Positions 44,519 to 53,340 of a stretch of 64,000 nt of DNA are shown here, piece after piece. The stretch is taken from positions 73,820 through 137,819 of the forward strand of contig CAYGPR010000004.1 in NCBI GenBank assembly GCA_964351985.1. Direction: 5' to 3'. The DNA is from Meishania sp964351985 (lineage in GTDB: Bacteria > Bacteroidota > Bacteroidia > Flavobacteriales > Flavobacteriaceae). How positions within the stretch are numbered: position 1 is the stretch's first letter; the number at the start of each line of letters is the position of its first letter. The notes below the pieces were generated by a model. That model was not told the origin of the DNA. It was given only the letters and a program-made list of their open reading frames with translations, and searched no databases. The position numbers were made by a program, and so were the translations under genes.

Positions 44519-44650
44519 TCATTCCCACGAAGGCATGAATCTGTTAAAGTATTTTATTGGCACCGCCAAAGGGTTTAATACCACGGCTTGTCTCGAAATT
44601 GAAAGTTCGTTTCCTTCGAATGCCTTGCGGGCTTGCCCCAAGGTAGTTTA
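44519..44650 (+). repeat. Dispersed repeat family 2, copy B, fused to a GTCATTCC-type repeat
   Basis: The 3' part (about 44600-44650) reads GTTCGTTTCCTTCGAATGCCTTGCGG, then GCTTGCCCCAAGGTAGTTTA, matching copies A and C. The 5' part (44519-44545) reads GTCATTCCCACGAAGGCATG and AATCTGTTAAA, an outline common to Bacteroidota palindromic repeats. It fills the gap between the VOC gene and the DUF1801 gene and has no credible frame. Confidence 0.55.
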
Positions 44651-44670
44651 TTGGATGGAAACTTGGTAGC

Positions 44671-45129
44671 CTATTTTGCTTTTACATTCTTTTCATAAAG
44701 TGCTATCCAATCCTCAACGGTCATTTTCCTACAGAGTTCTGCTATAAGTTCATAAGGAATGGTTTTCATGTTCTTTAACCGAATGCAACTTTTGCCGATG
44801 TCCAACTTTGTTTTTACGTATTTTGGATATTCCCCAACAAACCAGTCATATAGTTTTTGGTCTGCGTAAATTCCGGAGTGATAAAGTGCTATGAAGTTCT
44901 TTTGGGAAGCCAGATTGATAAAAGGCAACGGTAATTTTGGGTCGCAATGGTATCCATCAGCGTAGGTCGAATGTGGTACTACCCACCCTAGCATACCATA
45001 GCTCATCTGTTCTTTAAAACCTTCTGGAATATTTTTGTTGATGATGCCCCTTATTTTTGAAACCACTGGCTTTCTTTCTTCGGGAAGTTGTTCGATATAT
45101 TCTTTTGGAGAAGCCGCTTTGTATTGCAT
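44671..45129 (-). CDS. DUF1801 (YdhG-like) protein
   Basis: A 152-residue protein of the DUF1801/YdhG family: EYIEQLPEERKPVVSKIRGIINKN, MSYGMLGW, and FINLASQKNFIALYHSGIY. The family resembles Fra/frataxin-like iron chaperones in some reports, but its function is not set. The gene is two bases from the DUF4199 gene on the same strand, so they are co-transcribed. Confidence 0.85.
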   Translation of the reverse strand: MQYKAASPKEYIEQLPEERKPVVSKIRGIINKNIPEGFKEQMSYGMLGWVVPHSTYADGYHCDPKLPLPFINLASQKNFIALYHSGIYADQKLYDWFVGEYPKYVKTKLDIGKSCIRLKNMKTIPYELIAELCRKMTVEDWIALYEKNVKAK

Positions 45130-45131
45130 AA

Positions 45132-45641
45132 CTATTTCGTTTTACGTTGAAGAATCAATGCCGAAAGCAATGAAATTATAAAACCTATAACAAAAACCAT
45201 CATCGACATAATGAAAAAATGCGTAATCGGATTCGAGAACATCTCTTTTTCCGATTCGAGTTCCGTTTTTCGAATTTCAAATTCCTCGGCCGGTAATGAC
45301 CTGGCCTGGTCGAACATTCTGTCGTAGTAATCCGTCATGAACTCAGGGTTTATGAATTTCACGTAAATGACATCCAATATGCCGAAAGCTATGGAGGCCA
45401 TTAGGCTAATAAGAACACCTATCAATAGGGCCTTTCCGAAACCAACGATACCATTGTTCTCTTTATCGCGAAAGTGTTTTATACCAAAGAAGACAAAGAG
45501 CAATGAAACGACCATTGATGAATAGCCGATAATCTCACCCATTCCGTCATCCGTGACTCCAATAAGGGCCCAAATTAGAAAAGATAGAAGACAGATGGTT
45601 ATCGTGCTATAAAGCCCGAAGCGTATGATGGTCCGTTTCAT
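45132..45641 (-). CDS. DUF4199 membrane protein
   Basis: A 169-residue protein with four hydrophobic segments (YSTITICLLSFLIWALIG, IGYSSMVVSLLFVFFGIKHF, ALLIGVLISLMASIAFGIL, FFIMSMMVFVIGFIISLLSAL) and the typical RDKENNGIVGFGKAL loop of DUF4199. Inner-membrane, function unknown. Two bases upstream-side of the DUF1801 gene. Confidence 0.8.
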   Translation of the reverse strand: MKRTIIRFGLYSTITICLLSFLIWALIGVTDDGMGEIIGYSSMVVSLLFVFFGIKHFRDKENNGIVGFGKALLIGVLISLMASIAFGILDVIYVKFINPEFMTDYYDRMFDQARSLPAEEFEIRKTELESEKEMFSNPITHFFIMSMMVFVIGFIISLLSALILQRKTK

Positions 45642-45738
45642 ATTATATAATTTAGACGATTGGGCACAAATATAATTTTGCGTACAAAAAAGAGCCTCAT
45701 ACTAAAGTACCAAATCGGCGGCGTCATAGAAGATTTAC

Positions 45739-46149
45739 TTAAATGAGCTGCATTTCTTTGGCTTTTTGAACGGCCTGTGTCCTGCGCTTGGCATTCAATT
45801 TAATGAACAAATTCGAAACGTGTGTCTTTATCGTACTTTCGGAAAGAAACAATCGTTCTCCGATTTCTTTATTGGAAAGGCCTAAAACAATGCCTTTCAA
45901 AACTTCAAATTCCCTTTTACTGAGTTCTGATTCTTTTAATTTCTTGGTAACCAAAGGTGGCCTTTCAGTTTCAGTTTTCTGCAGACCGTTCTTGTTGAGG
46001 TATAGCCCTATAAAGAAAAAGATTATGGCGATTATAGCTATAATCGGTTCAAAGGAAGCATCGCCATAAGCATAGGCGTAGGTACTTAGTTTGAAAAGCC
46101 CAAGTAGGGCAATGATCAGGGTCGTAAAAATGAACAGGGTACGCTTCAC
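45739..46149 (-). CDS. Membrane-anchored LuxR-type regulator
   Basis: A 136-residue protein with two N-terminal membrane segments and a C-terminal LuxR/FixJ helix-turn-helix (LSKREFEVLKGIVLGLSNKEIGERLFLSESTIKTHVSNLF). The DNA-binding domain therefore faces the cytoplasm from the membrane. It lies nine bases downstream of the 2-hydroxyacid dehydrogenase gene, at the end of the nitrilase-cupin-dehydrogenase unit, and may control it. No sensor domain is seen. Confidence 0.8.
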   Translation of the reverse strand: MKRTLFIFTTLIIALLGLFKLSTYAYAYGDASFEPIIAIIAIIFFFIGLYLNKNGLQKTETERPPLVTKKLKESELSKREFEVLKGIVLGLSNKEIGERLFLSESTIKTHVSNLFIKLNAKRRTQAVQKAKEMQLI

Positions 46150-46158
46150 AGCATAAAT

Positions 46159-47100
46159 TTAGTAAAATCTAGCCTTTATTTTATCAACAATGACCTGGGC
46201 CAATTTGATTTTACTTTCGATTGTCCACCCAGCCACATGAGGAGTGAGCAGAACGTTTTCAGCTTCTATCAGATATTTGAAAGCATCGGGAAGTTCGTTA
46301 TCCTCAATCATGTGTTCAAAAGATGATTTTTCATATTCCAATACATCTAAACCCGCTCCAAGGATTTTGCCCGATTTCAATGCGGTAACTAAATCTTCGG
46401 TGACGACACACTTACCTCTTGCCGTGTTCAACAACCAAATGGCGTTGTGGAATTTATCAATGAATTCGGTGTCAATCATCCCTAAAGTCGTGGCGGCTTG
46501 TGGAACATGAAGGCTTAACACATCGGTTTTCTGATGGAGTTCCATAATACCGACTTGACGTGCATTTTCATCTTCGATACCTCCCTTAATGTCATAAAAA
46601 ATGACCTCATCTATATCAAAGCCCCGAAGTTTTTTGGCAAAAGCCTTTCCCATATTGCCATAACCGATAATACCTACCGTCTTTCCTTCGAGTTCTAAAC
46701 CTCGATTGCCCTCGCGATCCCATTTTCCAGAGCGTATTTCTCGATCAGCTTTGTTTAGTTTATTGAACAAAGAGAGCAACATTCCCAAGGTGTGTTCTCC
46801 TACGGCATTACGATTACCTTCGGGTGCGGCGGCCAGAAAAATCCCTTGTGATCTTGCTTGATCGATATCTATATTTTCCAATCCTGCGCCAACACGGCCA
46901 ATGAACTTAAGGTTTGTCGCTTTTTCTAGAAAAGGTAGGTCAATGGAAAAACGACTGCGGATTATTAGTCCGTCATATTCATGGATTTTCTTTTCAATTT
47001 CTTCTTTTGAGGAAGTGTAATCCTCATGGTTTTCAAAACCAAGGAATGCGAATTGCTCAATGATCAATGGATGATTTGTATCAACATGGAGTACCTTCAT
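46159..47100 (-). CDS. D-2-hydroxyacid dehydrogenase
   Basis: A 313-residue NAD-dependent D-isomer-specific dehydrogenase. Nucleotide motif VGIIGYGNMG, catalytic Arg in LNTARGKCV, Glu in LDVLEYE and His in LTPHVAGW. It resembles phosphoglycerate dehydrogenase but lacks the C-terminal ACT part, so the physiological 2-hydroxyacid is uncertain. It is co-transcribed with the cupin gene (2 bases) and upstream of the LuxR gene. Confidence 0.85.
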   Translation of the reverse strand: MKVLHVDTNHPLIIEQFAFLGFENHEDYTSSKEEIEKKIHEYDGLIIRSRFSIDLPFLEKATNLKFIGRVGAGLENIDIDQARSQGIFLAAAPEGNRNAVGEHTLGMLLSLFNKLNKADREIRSGKWDREGNRGLELEGKTVGIIGYGNMGKAFAKKLRGFDIDEVIFYDIKGGIEDENARQVGIMELHQKTDVLSLHVPQAATTLGMIDTEFIDKFHNAIWLLNTARGKCVVTEDLVTALKSGKILGAGLDVLEYEKSSFEHMIEDNELPDAFKYLIEAENVLLTPHVAGWTIESKIKLAQVIVDKIKARFY

Positions 47101-47102
47101 AT

Positions 47103-47468
47103 TTAAATCTTCGGATAATGGGATTGGGTCATTTTATGTTTGACATCGCCCGTATGTGCGGTATTTTGTTTCTCAAAAAGTAAAAGATGCACTTCTTCGC
47201 CATTCTTTGTCATCGGATTATGCTCGACTCCTTTCGGAACAACAATAATTTCACCTTCTTTGACAACCTCGGTTCGGTCACGGAACTGCATGTACAATGT
47301 GCCTTTCAAAACTTGAAAAAGTTCATCTTCGTTTTCATGGGCATGCCAAACGAAATCCCCTTGTATTTTGGCCAAGATGACCTGCATGTTATCAACGGTC
47401 GCTATTTGATGCGGATGCCATTGTTTACTGAAGAGGGTATGTTTCTCTTTTAAATTGATGGGTTTCAT
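47103..47468 (-). CDS. Small cupin protein
   Basis: A 121-residue single cupin (WHAHENEDELFQVLKGTLYMQF with the His-His-Glu metal pattern, and VPKGVEHNPM). Metal-binding, enzyme or sensor role unknown. Eleven bases downstream of the nitrilase gene and two upstream of the dehydrogenase gene, so part of the same unit. Confidence 0.85.
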   Translation of the reverse strand: MKPINLKEKHTLFSKQWHPHQIATVDNMQVILAKIQGDFVWHAHENEDELFQVLKGTLYMQFRDRTEVVKEGEIIVVPKGVEHNPMTKNGEEVHLLLFEKQNTAHTGDVKHKMTQSHYPKI

Positions 47469-47478
47469 AATCTTAATA

Positions 47479-48399
47479 TTATTCTTTGTTGATTTCCGGT
47501 TGATTCTTCACTGTAAATTCGAAAATATCGTTTCTCGCATAATGCCCAATGACATCAAAGTCAAGTTTACTTTGATTGATTTCATTTAGGTCAAGTTCAG
47601 CAACCAGAACTCCTGATTCGTTCGATAGAGGTCCCGCCAGTATTTTCCCCATGGGGGATATGATAACACTTCCACCAGGACAAATATCTTCTTGTTCATC
47701 TTCTAACAAGTGTCGATATTTTTCAGGATACATCGATTTCGTAAAATACTGGTTGCAACCGAGTACGAAACATCTTCCCTCTAATGCGATATGTCTCATG
47801 GTGGCCAACCAAGTTTCCCTAGAATCGGCTGTTGGGGCAATATAGATTTCTACTCCTTTTTGAAACATTGCCATGCGCGCGAAGGGCATATAATTTTCCC
47901 AACAGATGAGTCCGCCCAGTCTTCCGATTTTGGTTTGAAAGGTTGTGAGCGACTCTCCAGAAGCTTCCGCCCATATTACCCGTTCCGTTCCGGTGGGTTT
48001 TATTTTTCTATGAATGCCCAACAATCCCTTTTCCGGAGATATATAGAACATGGAACAATAGAGACTTCCATTGTCAGCTAATTTTTCAGTGGCACCGATG
48101 ACCAAATAAACTCCTGTCGATTTAGATAGTTTTTCCAAAAATTTCAGGTCATCACTTTCAACATCGATGCTATTCTCATGGTATTTTTGATATAACTTTC
48201 TACCTTCATCGGTTCGGCTGCCTACCTTGGCACCGAAAGAAAATCCGCGAGGGTAGCCGGGAATAAACGACTCGGGAAAAACTAATAATTCACAACCTTC
48301 CTTGGCGTATTTCAAGGTCAGGTTTTCAATTTTTTCCAAAGTCTTCTTTTTGTCAAAAAAAACAGGACTATCTTGAACTACACCGACTTTTACTTTCAT
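47479..48399 (-). CDS. Nitrilase (carbon-nitrogen hydrolase family)
   Basis: A 306-residue nitrilase with the complete Glu-Lys-Cys triad: Glu43 in LVFPESFIPGYP, Lys132 in HRKIKPTGTERVIW and Cys166 in GGLICWENYMPFARM. The CWEN surroundings are those of true nitrilases rather than amidases. It would hydrolyse an organic nitrile to the acid and ammonia. First gene of a unit with a cupin, a hydroxyacid dehydrogenase and a LuxR-type regulator. Substrate unknown. Confidence 0.9.
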   Translation of the reverse strand: MKVKVGVVQDSPVFFDKKKTLEKIENLTLKYAKEGCELLVFPESFIPGYPRGFSFGAKVGSRTDEGRKLYQKYHENSIDVESDDLKFLEKLSKSTGVYLVIGATEKLADNGSLYCSMFYISPEKGLLGIHRKIKPTGTERVIWAEASGESLTTFQTKIGRLGGLICWENYMPFARMAMFQKGVEIYIAPTADSRETWLATMRHIALEGRCFVLGCNQYFTKSMYPEKYRHLLEDEQEDICPGGSVIISPMGKILAGPLSNESGVLVAELDLNEINQSKLDFDVIGHYARNDIFEFTVKNQPEINKE

Positions 48400-48476
48400 T
48401 GATCATACTGTTTGAATCGAGAATGGCTAGCATGGTATTTATCCAAGATAGCGCAATTTTGCAAAAGAAATCGTTT

Positions 48477-49829
48477 CTATATCCCCAAGACGATTTTGGC
48501 GATCCAAAAATAGATCAGGATTCCAAAGATATCATTGCTGGTAGTAATGAACGGCCCGGTAGCAATAGCAGGGTCAATACCCTTTTTGTGCAGAAAAAGT
48601 GGAATAAAAGTACCAATGATTCCTGCAACGATGATAACAACGACCAATGAGATCGAGATGGCCAATGCAGTTGGAAAATTACCTTTCCACGCCCAAGTAA
48701 ATAATAAGAGTACGGCGGCCAAAATCAACCCATTAAGGGTTGCCAAGAGCATCTCTTTGATCAATCGTTTTTCAATACTTCCCTTTAAATCATCATTGGC
48801 GAGACCTTGCACGATAATGGCACTTGACTGAACCCCTACATTTCCGGCCATTGCCGCGATCAACGGTGTAAAATAGAAGAGAATGGCGTGTTTGCTGATC
48901 ATTTCTTCAAAGCCGCCCATAATTGCCGCTGCTCCGACACCCCCGACCAGACCTAAAAAGAGCCAAGGCAATCGTGCACGGGTTAGGTCCCAGATACTAT
49001 CATCTGCCTCTACGTCTTGTGAGATACCCGCCGCCATCTGATAATCTTTTTCGGCCTCTTCCCGAATAACGTCAACGATATCATCGATTGTGATACGGCC
49101 GACCAATCTTCCTATCTCATCAACAACGGGAATGGCCTCCAAATCATATTTACTCATGATCTTGGCGACTTCCTCAGGCTTTTCATTAACGTTTACAGAA
49201 TCCACTTTAGGAATATAGATTTCGCTAATATGGGTCTTCGTAGAAGTGGTCAGTAAATCTTTCAACGATAATCTGCCCTTTAATTTATCTTCGTCATCGA
49301 CTACATAAATGGAATGTACCCGGGTCACGTTCTCGGCTTGGGCCCTCATCTCTTTCACGCATTTTAAAACGTCCCAATTCTCCCTTACCTTGACCAATTC
49401 TTTTGCCATAAGGCCTCCGGCCGAATTTTCATCGTAACGAAGTAAGTCTACAATGTCTTTGGCATGCGCCCTATCCTCAATTTCGGAGATGACCTCTTGT
49501 ACGATTTCTTGGGGAAGTTCGGCGACAATATCGGCCGCGTCATCGGTATCCAATTCAGCCAGCTCTTCTGCGATTTCTTTTGAAGAAAGATTCGCTAAAA
49601 TTGCTTCCCGAACATCTTCGTCAAGTTCGGTCAGTACATCTGACGTCTTATCGCTATCCAGTAATTTAATAAGATATGTGGCCTTATCTTCGTTCAACTC
49701 ATCGATGATCTCTGCGACATCGGCAAAATGTACCTCCTCCATAAGCGCAACCAATTTGATGTCGCTTCGGTTTTCGATCAGCTGTTCGATTTCAGCTAAA
49801 AGTTCATCTGTGAGTTTAAAGGGTGTCAT
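48477..49829 (-). CDS. mgtE: Magnesium transporter
   Basis: A 450-residue MgtE. The N-domain has repeated helical units (AELDTDDAADIVAELPQE), then two CBS domains (RVHSIYVVDDEDKLKGRLSLKDLL and EAIPVVDEIGRLVGRITIDD), and five membrane segments with the GNVGVQSSAIIVQGLA and AIATGPFITTSNDIFG Mg2+-channel motifs. The start overlaps the rsmA end by 14 bases, so the two are translationally linked. Confidence 0.95.
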   Translation of the reverse strand: MTPFKLTDELLAEIEQLIENRSDIKLVALMEEVHFADVAEIIDELNEDKATYLIKLLDSDKTSDVLTELDEDVREAILANLSSKEIAEELAELDTDDAADIVAELPQEIVQEVISEIEDRAHAKDIVDLLRYDENSAGGLMAKELVKVRENWDVLKCVKEMRAQAENVTRVHSIYVVDDEDKLKGRLSLKDLLTTSTKTHISEIYIPKVDSVNVNEKPEEVAKIMSKYDLEAIPVVDEIGRLVGRITIDDIVDVIREEAEKDYQMAAGISQDVEADDSIWDLTRARLPWLFLGLVGGVGAAAIMGGFEEMISKHAILFYFTPLIAAMAGNVGVQSSAIIVQGLANDDLKGSIEKRLIKEMLLATLNGLILAAVLLLFTWAWKGNFPTALAISISLVVVIIVAGIIGTFIPLFLHKKGIDPAIATGPFITTSNDIFGILIYFWIAKIVLGI

Positions 49830-50679
49830 CTGCTATCTTCTTCGTAAGAGCGATAAAATCGGCTACGGCCAATTGCTCTGGGCGAAGGTCAAAGATAGCA
49901 TCTTCTTTGAGATTATCGGAAAGCTCCAATGTTTTTAAACTATTACGTAGGGTCTTACGGCGTTGGTTGAACGCAGTTTTTACCACCCGGAAAAATAGAC
50001 TTTCATTACAATTCAGGGCAACCTCTTTTTTTCGTGTGAGACGCAGTACACCCGAATTAACTTTTGGGGGTGGGTCGAAAACCGTAGGAGGAACTGAGAA
50101 TAAATACTCTGCCTCGTAAAATGCTTGTACCAGAACGGAAAGAATACCGTAGGTTTTATTGCCAGAGGATGAACAGATACGTTCGGCCACTTCTTTTTGG
50201 AACATTCCAGAAAATTCTGGAACTAGATAACGATATTCCAACATCTTGAAAACGATCTGGGTAGATATGTTGTACGGAAAATTACCCGTGATGGCGAATT
50301 GTTCCTCACCAAAAAGAGTGGGGAGGTCATAATTTAAAAAATCGGCCTCTATAACGCGTAACGAGTCAATTTTTTTTAGTATTTCAGGATGATCTAATGG
50401 AAAACTATGGTTGAGATAGGTAATCGATTCGGTGTCGAGATCCACGGCGACCAAATTCAAATCACGTAGTAAGAGATATTTTGTAAGTACGCCCGTACCA
50501 GGGCCGATTTCTATAACATTATGGTATCCTTTTAAAGAAAGGGTCTGTGCAATTTGTTGGGCAATACCCTCATCTTTTAAAAAATGCTGGCCCAGATATT
50601 TTTTTGCCTTTACGGGGCCTTTGCTATGACGCTGACCCTGATGTGATTTCCCGAACGGTTTTTTCTTTCTTTTGGACAT
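49816..50679 (-). CDS. rsmA: 16S rRNA dimethyladenosine transferase
   Basis: A 287-residue RsmA/KsgA. Motifs: KKYLGQHFLKDEGIAQQIA, NVIEIGPGTGVLTKYLL (SAM binding), and the catalytic ITGNFPYNISTQIVFK (NxPY-type). It dimethylates the two adjacent adenines near the 3' end of 16S rRNA. The N-terminus begins with a short Lys-rich extension (MSKRKKKPFGKSHQG). A dispersed repeat (50682-50774) follows upstream. Confidence 0.95.
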   Translation of the reverse strand: MSKRKKKPFGKSHQGQRHSKGPVKAKKYLGQHFLKDEGIAQQIAQTLSLKGYHNVIEIGPGTGVLTKYLLLRDLNLVAVDLDTESITYLNHSFPLDHPEILKKIDSLRVIEADFLNYDLPTLFGEEQFAITGNFPYNISTQIVFKMLEYRYLVPEFSGMFQKEVAERICSSSGNKTYGILSVLVQAFYEAEYLFSVPPTVFDPPPKVNSGVLRLTRKKEVALNCNESLFFRVVKTAFNQRRKTLRNSLKTLELSDNLKEDAIFDLRPEQLAVADFIALTKKIADDTL

Positions 50680-50681
50680 TT

Positions 50682-50774
50682 ACTCGATAATCGAGATTAA
50701 AAAAGAGGCTTGCCTCTAAATTAAAATGTTTACTTCTTTAAAATATTTCGCGGACTTGCCCCCGAGGTAGTTTA
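50682..50774 (+). repeat. Dispersed repeat family 2, copy C
   Basis: Starts TTTACTCGATAATCGAGATT, identical over 20 bases to copy A, and ends ACTTGCCCCCGAGGTAGTTTA-like, matching copies A and B. It fills the gap between rsmA's start and the DUF4286-GGCT gene's stop (50772). No frame. Together the three copies show a conserved family with a variable centre. Confidence 0.7.
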
Positions 50775-51425
50775 CTTTTCTTGGGAATTTTTGGTTGTGC
50801 CGAGATAGACCCATGCTTTTTTACCGGATGCCAAGCGTACTTGTTTTCTAATATATTCTTGACCCTCGTAAAAATCTGCTGCCAAAAGTTCGTCTGGCGT
50901 TAAAACGTAACATATTCCGGCAACGGTGTCTTCCTCATTTTCTGTATGGGTGATAGTCGGATACGCATTTGCGATTTTTATTTCTGAAATTTTATGACCC
51001 CTTAAGATATCTTGTGCTCCTTCTAGCGTTCTAGAGAAATGAGCCATTTGTATCGTTTCGTCCTGCAGGGTTCCATAGGTAAAAAGGTATTGGGTGGCAC
51101 TTCCCTTTTCATTCCGGTGCTCGCTGACAACCTCCATTTCGGTGCGAAAGGAAACAAATTTTCCGGCAAATCGTTTTTGAACATCTTGTCTTAATCTTGC
51201 CGCATCTTCTTTATAGTATTGGCTCAAAGTATCTTTGTCAATGGTAGTGAATTGCACCGAATAGGTAATACCACCCATTTCTTCTTCGACCAAGACCCTG
51301 CTCATCTTGGCATTCAAGAATTTCCCCGTCGCCAAGACATCTGAAATATGGGTTTCCTTCATCCATTTCACCCATTCGTCATGAACGGATTCTTCGATAT
51401 TCGTGGTTACGTTGTAGATGTACAT
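50772..51425 (-). CDS. DUF4286 - gamma-glutamylcyclotransferase-like fusion
   Basis: A 217-residue two-domain protein. Residues 1 to about 105 are DUF4286 (MYIYNVTTNIEESVHDEWVKWMKETHI, SVQFTTIDKDTLSQYY), and residues about 112-217 are an AIG2/GGCT-like domain (YLFTYGTLQDETIQ, GICYVLTPDELLAADFYEG, with the acidic residue of the active site). DUF4286 is usually a single small protein, so the fusion is unusual. Substrate and function unknown. Its start is next to the hairpin repeat at 51436. Confidence 0.75.
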   Translation of the reverse strand: MYIYNVTTNIEESVHDEWVKWMKETHISDVLATGKFLNAKMSRVLVEEEMGGITYSVQFTTIDKDTLSQYYKEDAARLRQDVQKRFAGKFVSFRTEMEVVSEHRNEKGSATQYLFTYGTLQDETIQMAHFSRTLEGAQDILRGHKISEIKIANAYPTITHTENEEDTVAGICYVLTPDELLAADFYEGQEYIRKQVRLASGKKAWVYLGTTKNSQEK

Positions 51426-51435
51426 TCTTGTCTGT

Positions 51436-51488
51436 TCGAGCGCAGTCGAGAACTACCTGTTGTATAAATAGGTCTCGACTGCGCTCGA
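51436..51488. repeat. Inverted repeat, family 3 (GAGCGCAGTCGAG)
   Basis: Perfect 16-base arms TCGAGCGCAGTCGAGA (51436-51451) and TCTCGACTGCGCTCGA (51473-51488) with a 21-base spacer. It takes up most of the gap between the TPR-protein stop (51508) and the fusion-protein start (51425). It may form a strong hairpin in the transcript. Related copies lie inside the ligase (33427) and mfd (25674) genes. Confidence 0.75.
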
Positions 51489-51507
51489 CCTGCCAGGCGA
51501 ATATGAT

Positions 51508-53295
51508 TCAATTCACGGCATCTCCCCTTAGCATTCTAAACGTTTTCCGCGCCTGCGGAAAATAATAGCTATCCTGATAATTATAGATGATCTTTTCATA
51601 ATGCTCCTTTGCTTTTTCAGGCTCGTTGAGCACTTTTCGATAAAGTTCGGCGAGGGCGAAGTGGGCATCGTCGGCCAAAATTCCGTTTCCGTAGAATTCG
51701 GTTATTTTTTGGTAATTGAACTTGGCGGCCTCGTAGTCTTTTGTAGCTTCCAAAAGTTCGCCCTGCTTTAAGAGTGCTTCATCCTCTATTTTTTCTCCTT
51801 TGTGTTCTTGAAGAATGGTTTCTAATTCGGCTATGGCTTCCTTCGTTTTGTTTTGATAGGCCAACAAATCGGCGCGTGCGTATTTTTTCAATGCGGTCCG
51901 CGTAGAATCTTCAAGAGAATTATCCGATATCAAAAGACTCAATTGCATCGCATCGTTCGCGATCAACTGTGAAGTCGACCCCCGAAGCACTTTGAGCTGT
52001 GTCAAGGCCCAATCAAAATCTCCTTTGTAGAAACTTGTCTGTGCTACTTTGTACCGGGCGTTTTGGCCCATAACATCATTTTTGAGCTTTTTTTGGATTT
52101 GGGAAAAATAGATGAGGGCCTCATTGAATTTTTTATCGAATACCAAAATATCGCCCAAGGCCAATTTTATATAGGCTATGCCGCGCTCGTTCAGGGGAAG
52201 TTCCAAACTTTTTTTGAGCATATCGATTGCCGGTTCGGGAGTATCTTTTCTAAAGGTCAAAAAGTTCGCATAGGCCACTTGAAGCTGTAACGTTTGACTT
52301 TTATAGCCGTGAATATTCGTGAGCTCTTCGTATCGTTTTTGAATGACGTCCAACTTTTTGTTATCTGCATCGAGCAGTTGAATATCGATAAGGTTCAGTT
52401 CGGCATCAAGTTGGGTCACTTCGTTGTTCGTATTGGCAATGATGTACTCATAGATTTCGGTTGCCGTCGGTATGGCATCATTTTCAAAAGCCATATCGGC
52501 CAACCCTTCTAGACGCTGCACGGAACTGGCATCGGTTCGTTTGTAAATGGCCTTTTCTTGCCGAAATGCACTATCGTACTGTTGTTGCTGTACAAATAGC
52601 CAGCTCAAAAGTTCGTTCCATAAGATATTAGGATTCTTTTGGGCGTTTTGAAGCAGTATGCGCTTTAGTTTTATGTTGTTCTCGTTTTCGGGATCGCTTG
52701 AAATAAAATCGTCGATACCTCGAAGAATATTTGATTTTGATGCTTTGCCCTCACCAATTAAGGTAAGATAGGCTTCGTACATTTTTTCTATATCTCCTTG
52801 TTCGCCGTAGATGCGGGCCTTTTGATAATTGTAGTCCAGTTGCGGATTGAGTTCCATGGCCCTTGAATACGCTTTCAGCGCATAATCGAGCAGGGCGTAT
52901 TGTTGGAATTTGAACCCGAGGCCGTAACCGAAATTAGGATTTTCGTCGATCTTCAAAATCGCCCTATCGTAATACGTAGTGGCCTTTACAGGTTCGTCTT
53001 GTAGCGTATAATTGTAGCCCAGTTCCACAAAAAGGGTAGGGTATGGATTGCCTTCATCGACTTTCTTTAGAAGGAAATCCTCAGCATCGGTATAACGTTC
53101 CAGTTGTTGGTAACAGGCAACCAACCCTTCGGCATAATCGGTTCTGCGGGGGTCCCTATCGACCAGTTTTTCATAGAAGACGACCGCTTTTTCGAAATCG
53201 CCATCGGCAAAGTATTGTTTTGCCAAGAAATCGTCTTGAGCAAAAGTGGAGGTTAGAAGTACGAGGTACGAAATTAAAAGTATTAGTTTTCGCAT
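51508..53295 (-). CDS. Exported tetratricopeptide-repeat protein
   Basis: A 595-residue protein with a signal peptide (MRKLILLISYLVLLTSTFA) and a long series of TPR-like helix pairs (ADGDFEKAVVFYEKLVDRDPRR, ALKAYSRAMELNPQLDYNYQKARIY, and EPEKAKEHYEKIIYNY at the end). It likely works as a scaffold in the periplasm or at the outer membrane; partner unknown. Conserved next to rsmA/serS in Flavobacteriaceae, from memory of the family. Confidence 0.75.
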   Translation of the reverse strand: MRKLILLISYLVLLTSTFAQDDFLAKQYFADGDFEKAVVFYEKLVDRDPRRTDYAEGLVACYQQLERYTDAEDFLLKKVDEGNPYPTLFVELGYNYTLQDEPVKATTYYDRAILKIDENPNFGYGLGFKFQQYALLDYALKAYSRAMELNPQLDYNYQKARIYGEQGDIEKMYEAYLTLIGEGKASKSNILRGIDDFISSDPENENNIKLKRILLQNAQKNPNILWNELLSWLFVQQQQYDSAFRQEKAIYKRTDASSVQRLEGLADMAFENDAIPTATEIYEYIIANTNNEVTQLDAELNLIDIQLLDADNKKLDVIQKRYEELTNIHGYKSQTLQLQVAYANFLTFRKDTPEPAIDMLKKSLELPLNERGIAYIKLALGDILVFDKKFNEALIYFSQIQKKLKNDVMGQNARYKVAQTSFYKGDFDWALTQLKVLRGSTSQLIANDAMQLSLLISDNSLEDSTRTALKKYARADLLAYQNKTKEAIAELETILQEHKGEKIEDEALLKQGELLEATKDYEAAKFNYQKITEFYGNGILADDAHFALAELYRKVLNEPEKAKEHYEKIIYNYQDSYYFPQARKTFRMLRGDAVN

Positions 53296-53340
53296 ATATC
53301 AAAGATACGCAGATTGCCGAAAGATGGTGTTAAGGGCATC

